This document shows positions 1 through 9,917 of a stretch of DNA of 64,000 bases, piece after piece. The position numbers and the translations under genes are program-made. The notes under the pieces are model-generated. The model was not told where the DNA came from. It was given only the letters and a program-made list of their open reading frames with translations, and did not search any database. This DNA comes from Actinotignum schaalii FB123-CNA-2 (GTDB taxonomy: Bacteria; Actinomycetota; Actinomycetes; Actinomycetales; Actinomycetaceae), in NCBI RefSeq assembly GCF_000411135.1, contig NZ_KE150262.1:842824-906823 (forward strand), read 5' to 3'. Each line of letters opens with the position of its first letter. The stretch's first letter is position 1.

Positions 1-79
1 TTCGAACCCGGTAGCTAAGGTTGTTTGCGCTGATGGTACTGCACTCGGTGGGGTGTGGGAGAGTAGGTTGCTGCCGCCA
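1..79 (+). rRNA. 5S ribosomal RNA, 3' part
   Basis: The first ~79 bases match the 3' two thirds of bacterial 5S rRNA: the TTCGAACCCGG-GCTAAG block, the GATGGTACTGCA block and the GTGGGAGAGTAGG block, ending in the terminal stem strand GCCGCCA. The 5' part lies outside the window, so an rRNA operon very likely ends here. Confidence 0.93.
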
Positions 80-90
80 TGTTTTTTAGA

Positions 91-132
91 GTGTGTGGGG
101 TGTTGCCTGTTTGTGGGTGGCACCCCACACAC
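91..132 (+). terminator. Hairpin after 5S rRNA
   Basis: A perfect 12-bp inverted repeat (GTGTGTGGGGTG at 91-102, complement at 121-132) lies directly behind 5S rRNA. The T-run is weak. It probably terminates or processes the rRNA operon transcript. Confidence 0.7.
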
Positions 133-326
133 ATTTAACCCGACGCGTTGGTGAATAACTCGTGCAGTGCTTGCATAATCTAGACGGAGTCAAGCACTTT
201 GACTTAAAGTAGTTTAAGAAAGTCACGTAGTTGTGACTTTCGTCGGTTCCACCGCGTAAATGGGAACTAAACGTGGTGACCGATATTACGGTCAAGCAAG
301 GAGCTTGACCGGAGGAAGGCTACGCC

Positions 327-2770
327 GTGTTGAAAATTAGAAAACGCGCAGCGGCTGTCACAGTCACGCTATTGCGAAAATAACACCGCGCCGGCGAAGC
401 GGATTATTTTCAGTCCGGACGCCGATAAGACAATCTCGTTCCCGCAGCACTCAAGCAGTTTATTTGCTCTATGCGCCGCTGCCGATATCCAATTGCCAGA
501 AAACGGCATCGATACCAGCAAGGCTACAACGATGATGGCAATGTTCAACGGTGCGGCAAAGGCGAATCCGAACGTAGCTAACTGGGATACTCGAAACGTC
601 ACCGATATTGAACAGCATGTTTCTCCATGCAACGAGCGCCGATCCGGATGTCTCTAGGTGGAACACCGGAAGAGTCACGGACATGCACTCGATGTTCAAA
701 GGCGCTACCTCGGCTAATCCAGCCGTAACTACGTGGGACACTTCTAACGTCACCAATATGAGTGACATGTTCTACCAGGCCACACATGCAAATCCCGATG
801 TGACTGCGTGGAAGACTGGGAATGTCACCACAATGGCAAATATGTTTTGGAGTGCAGAATCGGCTACCCCGAACGTTACGAAATGGGATACCAGCAAGGT
901 GACAGACATGAACTCCATGTTTGCTCATGCCAAACAAGCGAACCCTGATGTTTCAAACTGGGATACCGGAAACGTCACCACGATGGCAAGTATGTTCAAG
1001 GGCGCGAAGTCGGCCAACCCGAATGTGGCCAGCTGGGATACCAGCAAGGTCACTGATATGAGTTCGATGTTCGAGAATGCTTCTATGGCTAACCCCGATA
1101 CGTCGACGTGGAAGACGGGGAGTGTCACCACGATGGCGAGTATGTTTGAGTACGCGAGTTCAGCCAATCCAAACGTTGCGGCCTGGGATACCAGCAAGGT
1201 GACGAACATGAGCTCCATATTTGCTCATGCTGCCAAGGCGAATCCCGACGTCTCGAACTGGGATACCGGGAACGTTACCGATATGAGCGGGATGTTCACA
1301 TGGGCTTTTGCGGCCCGCCCGAACGTCACTAATTGGGATACCAGCAACGTTACAAATATGAATAGCATGTTTGCTGTTGCGGTCTCTGCCAATCCAGACG
1401 TCTCAAAGTGGAATACGAGCAAGGTTACCGATATGGACAGCATGTTCAATATGGATAACTCGGCGCTGTTCCTCGATATTACGAACTGGGGCAACCTTCC
1501 TGCCTCAATGAATTCTGTTTTCACTACGGGGTCGCCTGCCACTATTAGACTCGCTGGTAGTCAAGTCAAAGCACTTGCGAAAGGTGAAAATAACTTTAAG
1601 TTTATGAAAGATCATCCTTTCAATATCGTGGAAGAGAGCGAATCTGCTGACGTTCCGCTTCCGCTGAGATCAGAAGCGGTGCTGGGTCAGAACGCTAACG
1701 AACTCTTCAGCATTGCTGACGAGCTTCGCGATGATGCGGTGTACTACGTGCGCCCGAACTTTATGGTTGGAGTCACGGTTGCCCCATTGAGTGTCGTGGA
1801 GGGAAGCCCGGAGCCTAGCCTGGAGCTCACGACCGATCCCGAAGGATTCGCGCCATGTCTGGAAGGCCAACCTGCCCTGACGTACACCACGGAAACTACA
1901 CCCGGTGAATATCCGATTACCCAAGGAACCGTGAAAGTCAAAGCCGAATGTGCGGCGGGGTACGGAATCATATTTAAGGATTCTACGTTGACCGTAACGG
2001 CTCGAGAAGTCACGCCACCTAAGCCGACGCCGCCGGTTCCGGATCCGACTGAGCCTGTTCAGCCGACGCCGACGCCGCCGGTTCCGAATGCTGGCAATAT
2101 GTTCTACGTTTCGAATAACTGGACAGCGACGGTTGCTGAGCATATGTTCTCCTACGGCCGCGCCGGTGACCAGGTGCTCGTCGGGGACTGGGATGGCGAC
2201 GGCGTGGATACCTTTGCGGTGCGCCGCGGAAACATCCTGTACGTCAAGAACTCCGTGCAGGGAGGCCAGGCCGATCACGTCTTCTCCTACGGTCGCGCGA
2301 GCGACGAGATCGTCGTCGGCGATTTCGACGGAGACGGTAAGGATACTTTCGCCGTACGCCGTGGGAATGCATATCATGTCCTCAACTCGCTGCACAGCGG
2401 GGCTGCCGATCAAGTCATCTACTACGGGCGTGCTAATGATGCCGTCTACACCGGTGACTTCGATGGCGACGGCGTGGATACCTTTGCGGTGCGCCGCGGC
2501 AATATGTACTACGTCAAGAACAGTATTGCCTCGGGTGTGGCAGATAGCGTCTTCTCCTACGGGCGGGACGGTGACACCACTCTCCTGGGCGATTTTGATG
2601 GCGACGGCGTGGATACCTTTGCGGTGCGCCGCGGCAATACCATCTACGTGAAGAACTCCCTGACGCCCGGTGCTGCTGATCGGGTTCTGGCCTACGGGCG
2701 GGTTTCTGACACCCTTTACATCGGTGACTGGGATGGGGACGGTATCGATACCCCGGCGGTACGCCGCTAA
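327..2770 (+). pseudogene. BspA-type DUF285-repeat surface protein, frameshifted
   Basis: The longest intact part (608-2770, 720 residues) has about 11 copies of a ~23-residue DUF285/BspA repeat around W(D/N/K)T(S/G)xVTxM, then a beta-rich MBG-like domain (about 370-450), a Pro/Thr linker, and five FG-GAP-like repeats with DxDGDGxDTFAVRRG cores that probably bind calcium. The 5' end is broken. A GTG start at 327 behind GGAGG opens a signal-peptide-like stretch that stops at 381. The N-terminal domain (FPQHSS, QLPENGIDTSK) and a twelfth repeat continue in a second frame from about 334. An extra T near 608 (GATATTGAAC against GATATGAAC in sibling repeats) shifts into the main frame. No LPXTG motif is seen. 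It was probably a secreted adhesin and is now inactive, unless the sequence is wrong at two places. Confidence 0.8.
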
Positions 2771-2812
2771 ATCTCCGTGACGCTCCGGCTGCGTCGTGTC
2801 CTAGCCGGGAAA

Positions 2813-2842
2813 GGGCCCCGCTCCGTTTCGTGAGCGGGGCCC
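2813..2842 (+). terminator. Rho-independent terminator
   Basis: An 11-bp perfect GC-rich stem (2813-2823 with 2832-2842) has an 8-base loop and is followed by GCTTCTAT. It lies about 40 bases after the stop of the surface protein gene. Confidence 0.8.
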
Positions 2843-3041
2843 GCTTCTATGCGCCCAGCCAATCCACGTACATAGCGACAGTTAGTCGGATGCGTCGCCA
2901 GGGCTCAACCTTGCCCTAAGGGTGTGGTACCGTCCGATACATGATTGGCACGCCGCTCCCGGATAGCGATATGCACGCGGGTTGCTCGCGGGGGCTGGCT
3001 GCGCCGTCGTACCCTCAGGTACACGCGAAATGGAGGTAAGA

Positions 3042-4130
3042 ATGAAACGTTGGGGAGCGCTGTGCGCGGTGCTCACACTCGCCCTGAGTGCATGCGGGAC
3101 AACCGTGACAACAGAAGGGAATTCCCCGAAGCAGCCCGGTGCATCAGCGTCGGCAACGCCAGCGACACCGCCCACGCCCACCACCGCGGCGCCCGTGCCC
3201 GATCCGCGTAGCCTCACCGGGATGGCGACCGTCGCCCCGCTCCCCGAACCGCATCCGAGCGTACCTGCCGCGGTCAATCTTCCCGTCACCATCACCGACG
3301 CCAGCGGTGCGAAAATTACCGTGACCGATGCATCGCGGGTTGTCACACTCGATATGTCCGCCGCAATTTCGCAAACGCTTCTCGCCCTCGGGCTGGGCAA
3401 TACCATCGCCGGGCGCACCATCTCCGATACCGAGCCGAGCCTGGCGAGCGTACCGGTCGTCACCGAAAGTGGGCACACCGTCAATGCCGAGGCGGTGCTG
3501 CGCCTCGCACCCACCCTTATTCTTACCGACGGCACCATCCGCGGGGCCGAAGGCGCCCTCGCCCAGCTGGAAGCATCCGGTATTCCGGTGGTGCGCCTCT
3601 CACGCGCAACAAAGTTCGACGACGCGCCCGCACGCGCGGCGGAAGTCGCCCGCGCCGTGGGAGCCGGGCAGGCCGGCGAAGAACTGGCCGCCCAGATCTC
3701 TACATCCATCGCGCAGGCGCGGATCGACGTAGCGCAGCTCGCCCCAGCCGATCCGCTGCGCATGGTCTTCCTCAATATTCGCCCGCAAGCCGGACTTTTC
3801 ATGCTGCTCGGCAGCGAATCGGGCGCCAGCGATGTGATCGATGCGATAGGTGGGCGTGATATGGCCGGGGAAGCGGGAGTCACCCAGGCCAGGCCCGCCA
3901 GCCAGGAAGCGCTCCTCGTAGCTAACCCGGAAATTATTATCGTTATGACCAACGGGTTGAGCGCGCTCGGCGGGATCGAGGCGCTCGAAGGGCAGCCCGG
4001 GATCTCGCAAACCGAAGCGGGGAAGAAACAGCGCGTGCTTGCCATTCCCGATAACCTTGCCCTCGGCTTCGGTCCGCAAAGTGGCGATTTGATTCGGGCA
4101 ATGGGCCAAGCGCTCTACACTGCCCAGTAG
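3042..4130 (+). CDS. hmuT: Heme ABC transporter substrate-binding lipoprotein (HmuT-like)
   Basis: Cell-surface lipoprotein that would bind heme, or another iron complex, and hand it to the permease downstream. The start at 3042 is chosen because GGAGGTAAG lies just upstream and the product begins MKRWGALCAV with lipobox LSAC. A Thr/Pro-rich tether follows, then a periplasmic-binding fold: the segment after VVTLDMSAAI, the ALGLGNTIAGRT strand and the APTLILTDGTI region are typical of the heme-binding HmuT branch of the FecB/BtuF family. About 362 residues, the usual length. The permease (7897) and ATPase (9011) of the same family follow, separated by two exporter-type ABC genes. Heme is inferred from the family; other chelates are possible. 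Confidence 0.8.
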   Translation: MKRWGALCAVLTLALSACGTTVTTEGNSPKQPGASASATPATPPTPTTAAPVPDPRSLTGMATVAPLPEPHPSVPAAVNLPVTITDASGAKITVTDASRVVTLDMSAAISQTLLALGLGNTIAGRTISDTEPSLASVPVVTESGHTVNAEAVLRLAPTLILTDGTIRGAEGALAQLEASGIPVVRLSRATKFDDAPARAAEVARAVGAGQAGEELAAQISTSIAQARIDVAQLAPADPLRMVFLNIRPQAGLFMLLGSESGASDVIDAIGGRDMAGEAGVTQARPASQEALLVANPEIIIVMTNGLSALGGIEALEGQPGISQTEAGKKQRVLAIPDNLALGFGPQSGDLIRAMGQALYTAQ

Positions 4131-4140
4131 TGGGAACACC

Positions 4141-4178
4141 CCGACCGGTCATGGGGCATAACGGAGCCCGGCGGTCGG
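4141..4178 (+). other. Intercistronic hairpin
   Basis: A 7-bp inverted repeat (CCGACCG at 4141-4147, CGGTCGG at 4172-4178) lies between the binding-protein gene and the first ABC half-transporter, with no T-run. It could stabilise the hmuT message or partly terminate it. Confidence 0.3.
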
Positions 4179-4256
4179 AACACATCGCCACTAGCGGGAC
4201 AACGCGGGCGGTCAGTATGTCCGCGCGGTAGAAAAGCACGAAAGGATAGTGAGAGG

Positions 4257-5990
4257 ATGACCGTGGCCCAGCGCCCTAGCTCGCGCGGGGCGGATCCTAT
4301 TTCCGCACCCGGGCGCCGCGCCGCACTTATCGCGGCCTTCCTGCGCCTGGCCACCATCGCGGCGATTATTGCCGGTTACGTGACGGCGGCCCATGCCAGC
4401 GCGGGGGTTGTCGGTGTAGCGGGTGGCACGGTGGTGCCGCCTGGCACCGGCACCCTGTGGCTCGCTGCCGGCTTCTTCGTGGTTGCCGGTGCCTGCGCCA
4501 TTGCTGAACGCGTGGGGAGTACCGGTGCAGCTCGCGCGGAAGAACGCCGGCTGCGCGCTCTGCTTCTGGATCGTACTTTTACGCTTGCCCGCACCGGCAC
4601 CCCTACGCCCTATACTGCTGGGCGGCTCCTGCCGCTCCTCACCGATAGCGTCGAGCGGATCACCAACTACCGGCAGGGCTACGTGGGTACTACCATCGGC
4701 GCGCTGCTTGCCCCGTTCCTCACCCTTACCTTTATTGGTGTGGCCATCGACCCGGTCATTGGATTCGGTGTCATGGCGGCACTCCCGCTTATTCCCGCAG
4801 GTATCGGAATTTTCTTCCGTTTCTTCCGCCGCGCCTCCAGCGAATCACGCCGCGCGCGTGACACCCTCGTGGATAGCTACCTCGACGCTATCCGCAATAT
4901 GACCACTATCCGCCTCTTTAACGCTGGGGAACGCGTCGAAGCGGACCTGGCCCGCCGCGGGGAAGCTAACCGGCGCGCCATTATGCGGATGCTGGCCGGT
5001 AACCAAATTGTCATTATTGTTATGGACGGCCTGGTCGGCCTCCTCCTCATCTGCCTCACCGCCGGGCTCACCACCGCCCGCGCCGCGCACCTCGCACCGT
5101 GGCAGGCACTCGCCGTGGCCTTGCTCGCGGTGGTTCTTCTCGAACCGCTTTCGCAGGTGGCCGGATTCTTCTACATTGGCATGGGCGGGCGTGCCGCCCA
5201 AAAAGCCATCACTCGTTACCTTTCCATCGCTCCGCGTATGTTGCACGACGGCGCAGCTGCGGCACCCAGCACCGTTGCGAACGACGGCGCCACCTCGCCC
5301 GCCAGTGCTGCCCCGCTCATCACCGTGAAGAACGCGGCGGTGAATTACGGGCGTGAAGAGGTCCTCACCGAGGTAAACCTGCGCGTGGAGCGCGGGGAGC
5401 GCCTCGCGATTGTGGGGGTGAGCGGAGCCGGGAAATCCACCCTGCTCGCCCTGCTGCGCGGCGCTTTACGCCCGCAGGCCGGGAGTGTGCAGGTAGCCGG
5501 GGCACGGGTGGATGCCGGCGGTGGTGACCTGGCGCAGTTGCGCGCGCGCAGCGCCGTCGTCGCTCAAACAACGTGGATGTTTACCGGAACCATTGCAGAT
5601 AACCTGCGTCTGGCACGCCCGGATGCCACCGCGAAGCAGATGTGGGATGCTCTCGAGCGTGCCCAGGTGGCTGCAGACGTGGCGCGCATGCCGGAGGGGC
5701 TCGATACGTATCTCGGCGAGGATTCCGCGCTGATTTCCGGTGGGCAGGCCCAGCGTATCTCGCTAGCGCGGGCATTTTTGGCCGGCCGTACCCTGCTGCT
5801 CCTTGACGAACCCACCGCGCAGGTCGATGTGGAATCCGAGGACCGGATTTGCGCGGCGCTGGCGGGGCTCGGGCCCGAGTACACGCTCGTTATGGTCACG
5901 CACCGTCCCGCGCTAGCGGCGCTCGCTGATCGGGTGGTGCGGCTCCGCGACGGAATTCTCGAGGAGGTCAGCGATGTCCACGCCGAATAA
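4257..5990 (+). CDS. Exporter-fold ABC half-transporter (CydD/IrtA-like), subunit 1
   Basis: A 577-residue fusion of a six-helix type-1 ABC exporter membrane domain (about 1-340) and an ATPase domain (about 355-570). The ATPase shows Walker A GVSGAGKST, signature ISGGQAQR, Walker B LLLLDEPTAQVD and a switch histidine in VTHRP. It starts at ATG 4257 behind GTGAGAGG and overlaps the next gene by 17 bases, so the two very likely form a heterodimer. Such pairs resemble CydDC, but pairs in iron or siderophore loci (IrtAB, YbtPQ) take up metal chelates although they have the exporter fold. Position between hmuT and hmuUV suggests a role in heme/iron handling; the substrate is not readable from the sequence. 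Confidence 0.75.
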   Translation: MTVAQRPSSRGADPISAPGRRAALIAAFLRLATIAAIIAGYVTAAHASAGVVGVAGGTVVPPGTGTLWLAAGFFVVAGACAIAERVGSTGAARAEERRLRALLLDRTFTLARTGTPTPYTAGRLLPLLTDSVERITNYRQGYVGTTIGALLAPFLTLTFIGVAIDPVIGFGVMAALPLIPAGIGIFFRFFRRASSESRRARDTLVDSYLDAIRNMTTIRLFNAGERVEADLARRGEANRRAIMRMLAGNQIVIIVMDGLVGLLLICLTAGLTTARAAHLAPWQALAVALLAVVLLEPLSQVAGFFYIGMGGRAAQKAITRYLSIAPRMLHDGAAAAPSTVANDGATSPASAAPLITVKNAAVNYGREEVLTEVNLRVERGERLAIVGVSGAGKSTLLALLRGALRPQAGSVQVAGARVDAGGGDLAQLRARSAVVAQTTWMFTGTIADNLRLARPDATAKQMWDALERAQVAADVARMPEGLDTYLGEDSALISGGQAQRISLARAFLAGRTLLLLDEPTAQVDVESEDRICAALAGLGPEYTLVMVTHRPALAALADRVVRLRDGILEEVSDVHAE

Positions 5991-7863
5991 CAGCGCAACG
6001 CCGCGCGGGAATGGTGCGCGTGAGAGCAACGGCGCCGCGCCGGGGCTGCGCACCGTGCTGCGCTGGCTGCTTTCCCTCACCCGCCCCGTTCACGGCCCGC
6101 TCGCGCTCTCCACCCTCTGCCGGGCTGCCGGCCAGGTGGCTGATATCGGGCTTTTCGCGGTGGCGACCTACGGAATGGTGGCGGCCGTGAGCAGTGGCGG
6201 GGGAGCGGGCTTCCTCTGGCTCGTGGCCCTTCTCGCGCTCCTCAAAGCGGGCCTGCGCTATCTCGAACAATTCACCGGGCACTACGTGGCTTTCCGGGCC
6301 CTCGAGCTGCTGCGCACCCGTGTTTTCGCCAGCCTGTGGCCCAAGGCCCCCGGAATTATGGCCCGCTCGCGTTCGGGGGATATGGTTGCCTCGCTCACCC
6401 GCGATATTGACCGTATCGAAGTGGTCTACGCTCATACGGTGGCGCCGGTGGTCTGCGCCTATGTGCTCACCCCCGCCGCGATGCTGGTGGGAGGCGCGGT
6501 GCTCGGCTGGAGCGCGATGGCGCTGCCGGTGGTGGCCACGGCGCTCGCACTTGCGGTTATCCCTTACGCGGGTACCCGGCGCGCGATTGATGCGACGACG
6601 GCGCAACTAGCCGCCCGCGCCGACCTAGCCGCGCATGTGACCGATTCGCTCTACGGCCTCGAAGACGTGCTCGTCTTCGGGCGCACTGCCGACCGCATGG
6701 AGGAAACAGCCGCACTCGGCGCGAAGGTTGCCAGCAGCGGGTCTTTGCCCGCCTGGGTGGCCGGACTGCGCCGCGGGGCCAATATTCTTGCCGCCGGAAT
6801 GAGCGCGGCGTGGATTATCGCGGCGGGCCTGAGCGACCCGACTATCTCCCTGCCGCTCGCTGCGGCTGGCGCGGTGGCGGCACTGCGTGTATGGGAAGGC
6901 CCCCAGGCTCTCGAAGATGCGGCGTCGTCCCTCGATGCTTCGCTCGCGGCCGCGCGGCGCATTTATACCCTCGCGCACGCGCCCCAACCGTGCCCGGACG
7001 GCTCCGGTATCCTCATGCCCGAACGCGGCCTGTCCGTAGAATTCGACGACGTTCGCTACACCTACCCGGAGCGCGAACGCGAGGTGCTGCGCGGGGTGAG
7101 TCTGCGCATTCCTGCCGGCTCCCACACCGTGCTGGCCGGGCGATCCGGCTCGGGCAAATCCACCCTGGTCCATCTAGTGGAACGTTACGATGACCCGACA
7201 TCTGGGACGGTGCGCATCGGTGGGATTCCCACCACGGATCTCAAAGTCGCCTCGCTGCACTCCTGCGTGGTGGGCGTTTCCCAAAAAAGCCAGATCGTGG
7301 CCGGGACGATTGCCGATAACCTGCGCCTGGGAGTCCCGAGCGCCACCGAAGTTGAACTGTGGCGTGCCCTCGCCGTCGCAGGGCTGGAGGGCGATGTGCG
7401 GGCCATGCCGGAGGGCTTAGCGACTCGGGTGGGAGGCGGTACCTCGCACGGCCGACCCACCGGATACGCGCTTTCGGGAGGGCAGGTGCAGCGGCTGTGC
7501 CTGGCCCGTGCGGTGCTCATGCGCCCGGCCGTTCTCATCCTCGATGAATTCGCCGCAGCCCTCAATAGGGAACTCGAAGCCGGGATTCGAGCTAAGCTGC
7601 GCGCCGCACTCCCCGATGCAACCATTATTGAAGTGAGTCACCGCCTTGATGCGGTGCGCGAAGCGGATACCGTGGCCGTGCTTTCGAGCGGGCGCCTGGT
7701 GCTGACCGGCCCACCCGCCGACATCACCGAAGCCCGGGTACGCGCAGCGGTGCGGGAGAACAGCGCCGCGGTCGACGGGGCGGCGCACCGTGAGGTAGCG
7801 GCGGACACTGCCATGCATCCGGGGAATGCGGTGAATAATGCGCCCCGCGCGCCGCGCCATTAG
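5974..7863 (+). CDS. Exporter-fold ABC half-transporter (CydC/IrtB-like), subunit 2
   Basis: A 629-residue partner of the preceding gene with the same architecture: hydrophilic N-terminus, membrane domain to about residue 335, then an ATPase with Walker A GRSGSGKST, signature LSGGQVQR and Walker B VLILDEFAAAL. The start at 5974 lies behind GAGGAGG inside the end of the upstream gene. A low-complexity tail of about 40 residues follows the ATPase. In the Walker B region DEF replaces the usual DEP, and the D-loop region reads AALN instead of SALD. This asymmetry is common in heterodimeric exporters with one degenerate site. Likely works with subunit 1 in heme, siderophore or thiol transport. Confidence 0.72.
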   Translation: MSTPNNSATPRGNGARESNGAAPGLRTVLRWLLSLTRPVHGPLALSTLCRAAGQVADIGLFAVATYGMVAAVSSGGGAGFLWLVALLALLKAGLRYLEQFTGHYVAFRALELLRTRVFASLWPKAPGIMARSRSGDMVASLTRDIDRIEVVYAHTVAPVVCAYVLTPAAMLVGGAVLGWSAMALPVVATALALAVIPYAGTRRAIDATTAQLAARADLAAHVTDSLYGLEDVLVFGRTADRMEETAALGAKVASSGSLPAWVAGLRRGANILAAGMSAAWIIAAGLSDPTISLPLAAAGAVAALRVWEGPQALEDAASSLDASLAAARRIYTLAHAPQPCPDGSGILMPERGLSVEFDDVRYTYPEREREVLRGVSLRIPAGSHTVLAGRSGSGKSTLVHLVERYDDPTSGTVRIGGIPTTDLKVASLHSCVVGVSQKSQIVAGTIADNLRLGVPSATEVELWRALAVAGLEGDVRAMPEGLATRVGGGTSHGRPTGYALSGGQVQRLCLARAVLMRPAVLILDEFAAALNRELEAGIRAKLRAALPDATIIEVSHRLDAVREADTVAVLSSGRLVLTGPPADITEARVRAAVRENSAAVDGAAHREVAADTAMHPGNAVNNAPRAPRH

Positions 7864-7896
7864 CGCTCCGTACAACATTAAGGCAAGATAGACAGG

Positions 7897-9018
7897 ATGA
7901 GTGGACAGCGCGGCAACCAGCGGCACGCGGCCACCGCGCTCGCCGCGGTGGCTAGCGCGCCAGTCATGCCCGCGCTCCCCGCCGGCATTAAAGCACGCCG
8001 CCGCCGGCGTATCTGGACCTTCCTCATCCTCATCGCGCTCCTTGCGCTGGGAATGCTCCTCTCCGCGCACCTGGGCCAATTCCCCGTGACCGTGGGGGAT
8101 GTGGCGCGCGGTATCGCCGCCCGTTTCGGGCTGGCCGCGCCCCCGGAAGATCCCCTTGTTATGGCGGCGCTCTGGAATATTCGCTTTCCCCGTATCTGCC
8201 TAGGAATCCTGGTGGGCGGGGCGCTCGCGGTGGCCGGCGCTGTTATGCAGGCAGTTTTCTCCAATCCTCTGGCTGAACCGGGAATTATCGGGGTCTCGTC
8301 CGGATGCGCTTTCGGGGCCGCTCTCACCATGGTTTTTATTCCCGGGGCGCTGGGTGGGTTATCGGTACCGCTGGGCGCCTTCGTTGCCGGGCTTGTCACC
8401 TCCGCCACCGTCTACCTGCTGGCGCGCTCGCAGGGGCGAGCTGAAACTCTCACCCTGGTGCTCACCGGCATCGCGGTGACCGCGGTGGCTTCCGCGCTTA
8501 CCTCCATCGCCACCTACCTGGCTGATACCAATGCCCGCGAACAAATCGTGTTCTGGCAGATGGGATCGCTGGCCGGGGCTTCCTGGTTCCAGGTGGCCGT
8601 GGTGGGTGCGGTGGTCGGCATCGGTATCCTCGGTGCCCTCGGGCTGGCCGGCCGCCTCGACCTGCTCAGCTTGGGGGAGCGGGAAGCCGGGCACGTGGGC
8701 GTGAACGTCGCGGCTTTGCGGGCCGCCGCTATCGTCCTCACCGCCATCCTGACCGCCGCCGCCGTGTGCTTTGCCGGGGTTATTGGCTTCGTGGGACTTA
8801 TTGTCCCGCACGTGCTGCGCCTCCTCATGGGGCCGATGAACCGCATGCTTATCCCCGCCGCGCTGCTGGGCGGGGCGGTGCTCCTCACCTACGCCGATCT
8901 CGCGGCCCGCACCCTCGTGCCCTTCGCGGAACTCCCCATCGGGATCTTCACTGCCCTGGTGGGTGGCCCCACTTTCTTCATCCTGCTACGCAAGAACCTG
9001 CGAGGTGCCCGTGGTTGA
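7897..9018 (+). CDS. hmuU: Heme/iron ABC transporter permease, FecCD family (HmuU-like)
   Basis: A 373-residue integral membrane permease of the FecCD/BtuC family, which forms a homodimeric channel for heme or Fe-chelates. Visible hallmarks are the RFPRICLGILVGGALAVAGAV segment split by the family motif AVFSNPLAEPGIIGVSSG (about residues 120-140), several Gly/Ala-rich helices, and the GFVGLIVPHVLRLL coupling-helix region (about 295-308) that contacts the ATPase. A cytosolic, Arg-rich N-terminus of about 40 residues precedes the first helix. The ATPase gene overlaps its 3' end. Confidence 0.85.
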   Translation: MSGQRGNQRHAATALAAVASAPVMPALPAGIKARRRRRIWTFLILIALLALGMLLSAHLGQFPVTVGDVARGIAARFGLAAPPEDPLVMAALWNIRFPRICLGILVGGALAVAGAVMQAVFSNPLAEPGIIGVSSGCAFGAALTMVFIPGALGGLSVPLGAFVAGLVTSATVYLLARSQGRAETLTLVLTGIAVTAVASALTSIATYLADTNAREQIVFWQMGSLAGASWFQVAVVGAVVGIGILGALGLAGRLDLLSLGEREAGHVGVNVAALRAAAIVLTAILTAAAVCFAGVIGFVGLIVPHVLRLLMGPMNRMLIPAALLGGAVLLTYADLAARTLVPFAELPIGIFTALVGGPTFFILLRKNLRGARG

Positions 9019-9829
9019 TCTCTTCTCCGCCGCGGGTGGGCCGGCCGGGGCACTCGTGGCCGAGCATCTCAGCTTCGCCTACGGTACCCACCGGGTTCTC
9101 CACGACGTCAGCATCACCGCCCAGCCCGGGCGGGTTCTCGGGGTGCTCGGCCCCAATGGCACCGGCAAATCCACCCTGCTGTCGCTCCTCGCCGGCGATC
9201 TTTCCCCCACCTGCGGGCAGGTGCGCATCGGCGACACCTCCGTTTCCTCCCTTTCCTGGCGGGAATTGGCGCGCATGCGTGCCGTTATGCCCCAAAACTC
9301 CACTTTCCCCTTCGCCTACCTGGTGCGCGACCTGGTAGCCATGGGCCTCGGATCCGGGAACGGGGCCGGCACCGGGGGAACAGCGGCCGACGCTATTATT
9401 GACGCCGCTCTGCGCGTCGCCGATGTGACCCACCTCCAGGATCGCGACGTCACCCGCCTCTCGGGCGGCGAGCAGGCCCGGGTCACCTTCGCGCGGGTGC
9501 TCGCCCAGCGCGCCGGGGTGGTGCTCCTCGATGAGCCGACCGCCGCTCTCGATATTTCCCACCAGCAGCGCCTCCTCGAGCTGTGCCGGTGCCTGGCGGC
9601 CGGCGGGCATACCGTCGTCGCCGTGCTGCACGATATCCAGCTGGCCGGCGCGCTCTGCGATGACGTGGTGTTGCTGCGCCACGGCCGGGTGGAGGCGGCT
9701 GGCACTCCGCGCCAGGTACTCAGCTCGGAGCTACTGACCCGGGTCTACGAATGGCCGATACGAGTGGAGACTCTGCGGGATGGGACCATCGTCGTCGTTC
9801 CCACCACCGCGACCATGTCCGCAAAGTGA
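9011..9829 (+). CDS. hmuV: Heme/iron ABC transporter ATPase (HmuV-like)
   Basis: Cytosolic ATPase that powers the HmuU-type permease. It shows Walker A GPNGTGKST, a Q-loop in VMPQNSTF, signature LSGGEQAR, Walker B VVLLDEPTAALD, and the switch histidine in VLHDIQ. GTG 9011 is chosen as start; it overlaps the permease stop by 8 bases (VDLFSAAG follows), the usual coupling in these operons. An upstream in-frame ATG at 8963 would lie deep inside the permease gene. About 272 residues, normal for the family. Its stop codon lies within the operator of the following ilvD gene. Confidence 0.85.
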   Translation: MVDLFSAAGGPAGALVAEHLSFAYGTHRVLHDVSITAQPGRVLGVLGPNGTGKSTLLSLLAGDLSPTCGQVRIGDTSVSSLSWRELARMRAVMPQNSTFPFAYLVRDLVAMGLGSGNGAGTGGTAADAIIDAALRVADVTHLQDRDVTRLSGGEQARVTFARVLAQRAGVVLLDEPTAALDISHQQRLLELCRCLAAGGHTVVAVLHDIQLAGALCDDVVLLRHGRVEAAGTPRQVLSSELLTRVYEWPIRVETLRDGTIVVVPTTATMSAK

Positions 9830-9864
9830 GAAGGCAATTCTCACTACGTGGACACGGCTAGACT
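9826..9864 (+). promoter_or_regulatory. ilvD promoter with inverted-repeat operator
   Basis: GTGAGA-N7-TCTCAC at 9826-9844 is a perfect 6+6 palindrome followed by GTGGAC and a -10-like TAGACT at 9859-9864. The same layout precedes leuB at 21340. The operator would overlap the -35, which fits a repressor of branched-chain amino acid genes. Its core resembles the AGTGAGAC core of the LtbR (IclR-type) box of corynebacteria; the regulator here is inferred. Confidence 0.6.
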
Positions 9865-9917
9865 AAAGATCACGGCGGCATCGCCCGCCACCACAACACA
9901 CGATACGAAGGGGAACT

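Noticed and set aside
608-2770. Programmed frameshift in the surface protein gene
   Set aside because: No slippery heptamer or downstream structure is seen at 608, and a second independent break lies near 334-383.
2880-3041. DtxR or other iron box before hmuT
   Set aside because: The AACCTTGCCCTAAGGG area has some symmetry but fits the consensus poorly.
4245-4257. Half site GTGAGA before the first ABC half-transporter as another ilvD/leuB-type operator
   Set aside because: There is no TCTCAC partner. The bases form the ribosome-binding site.
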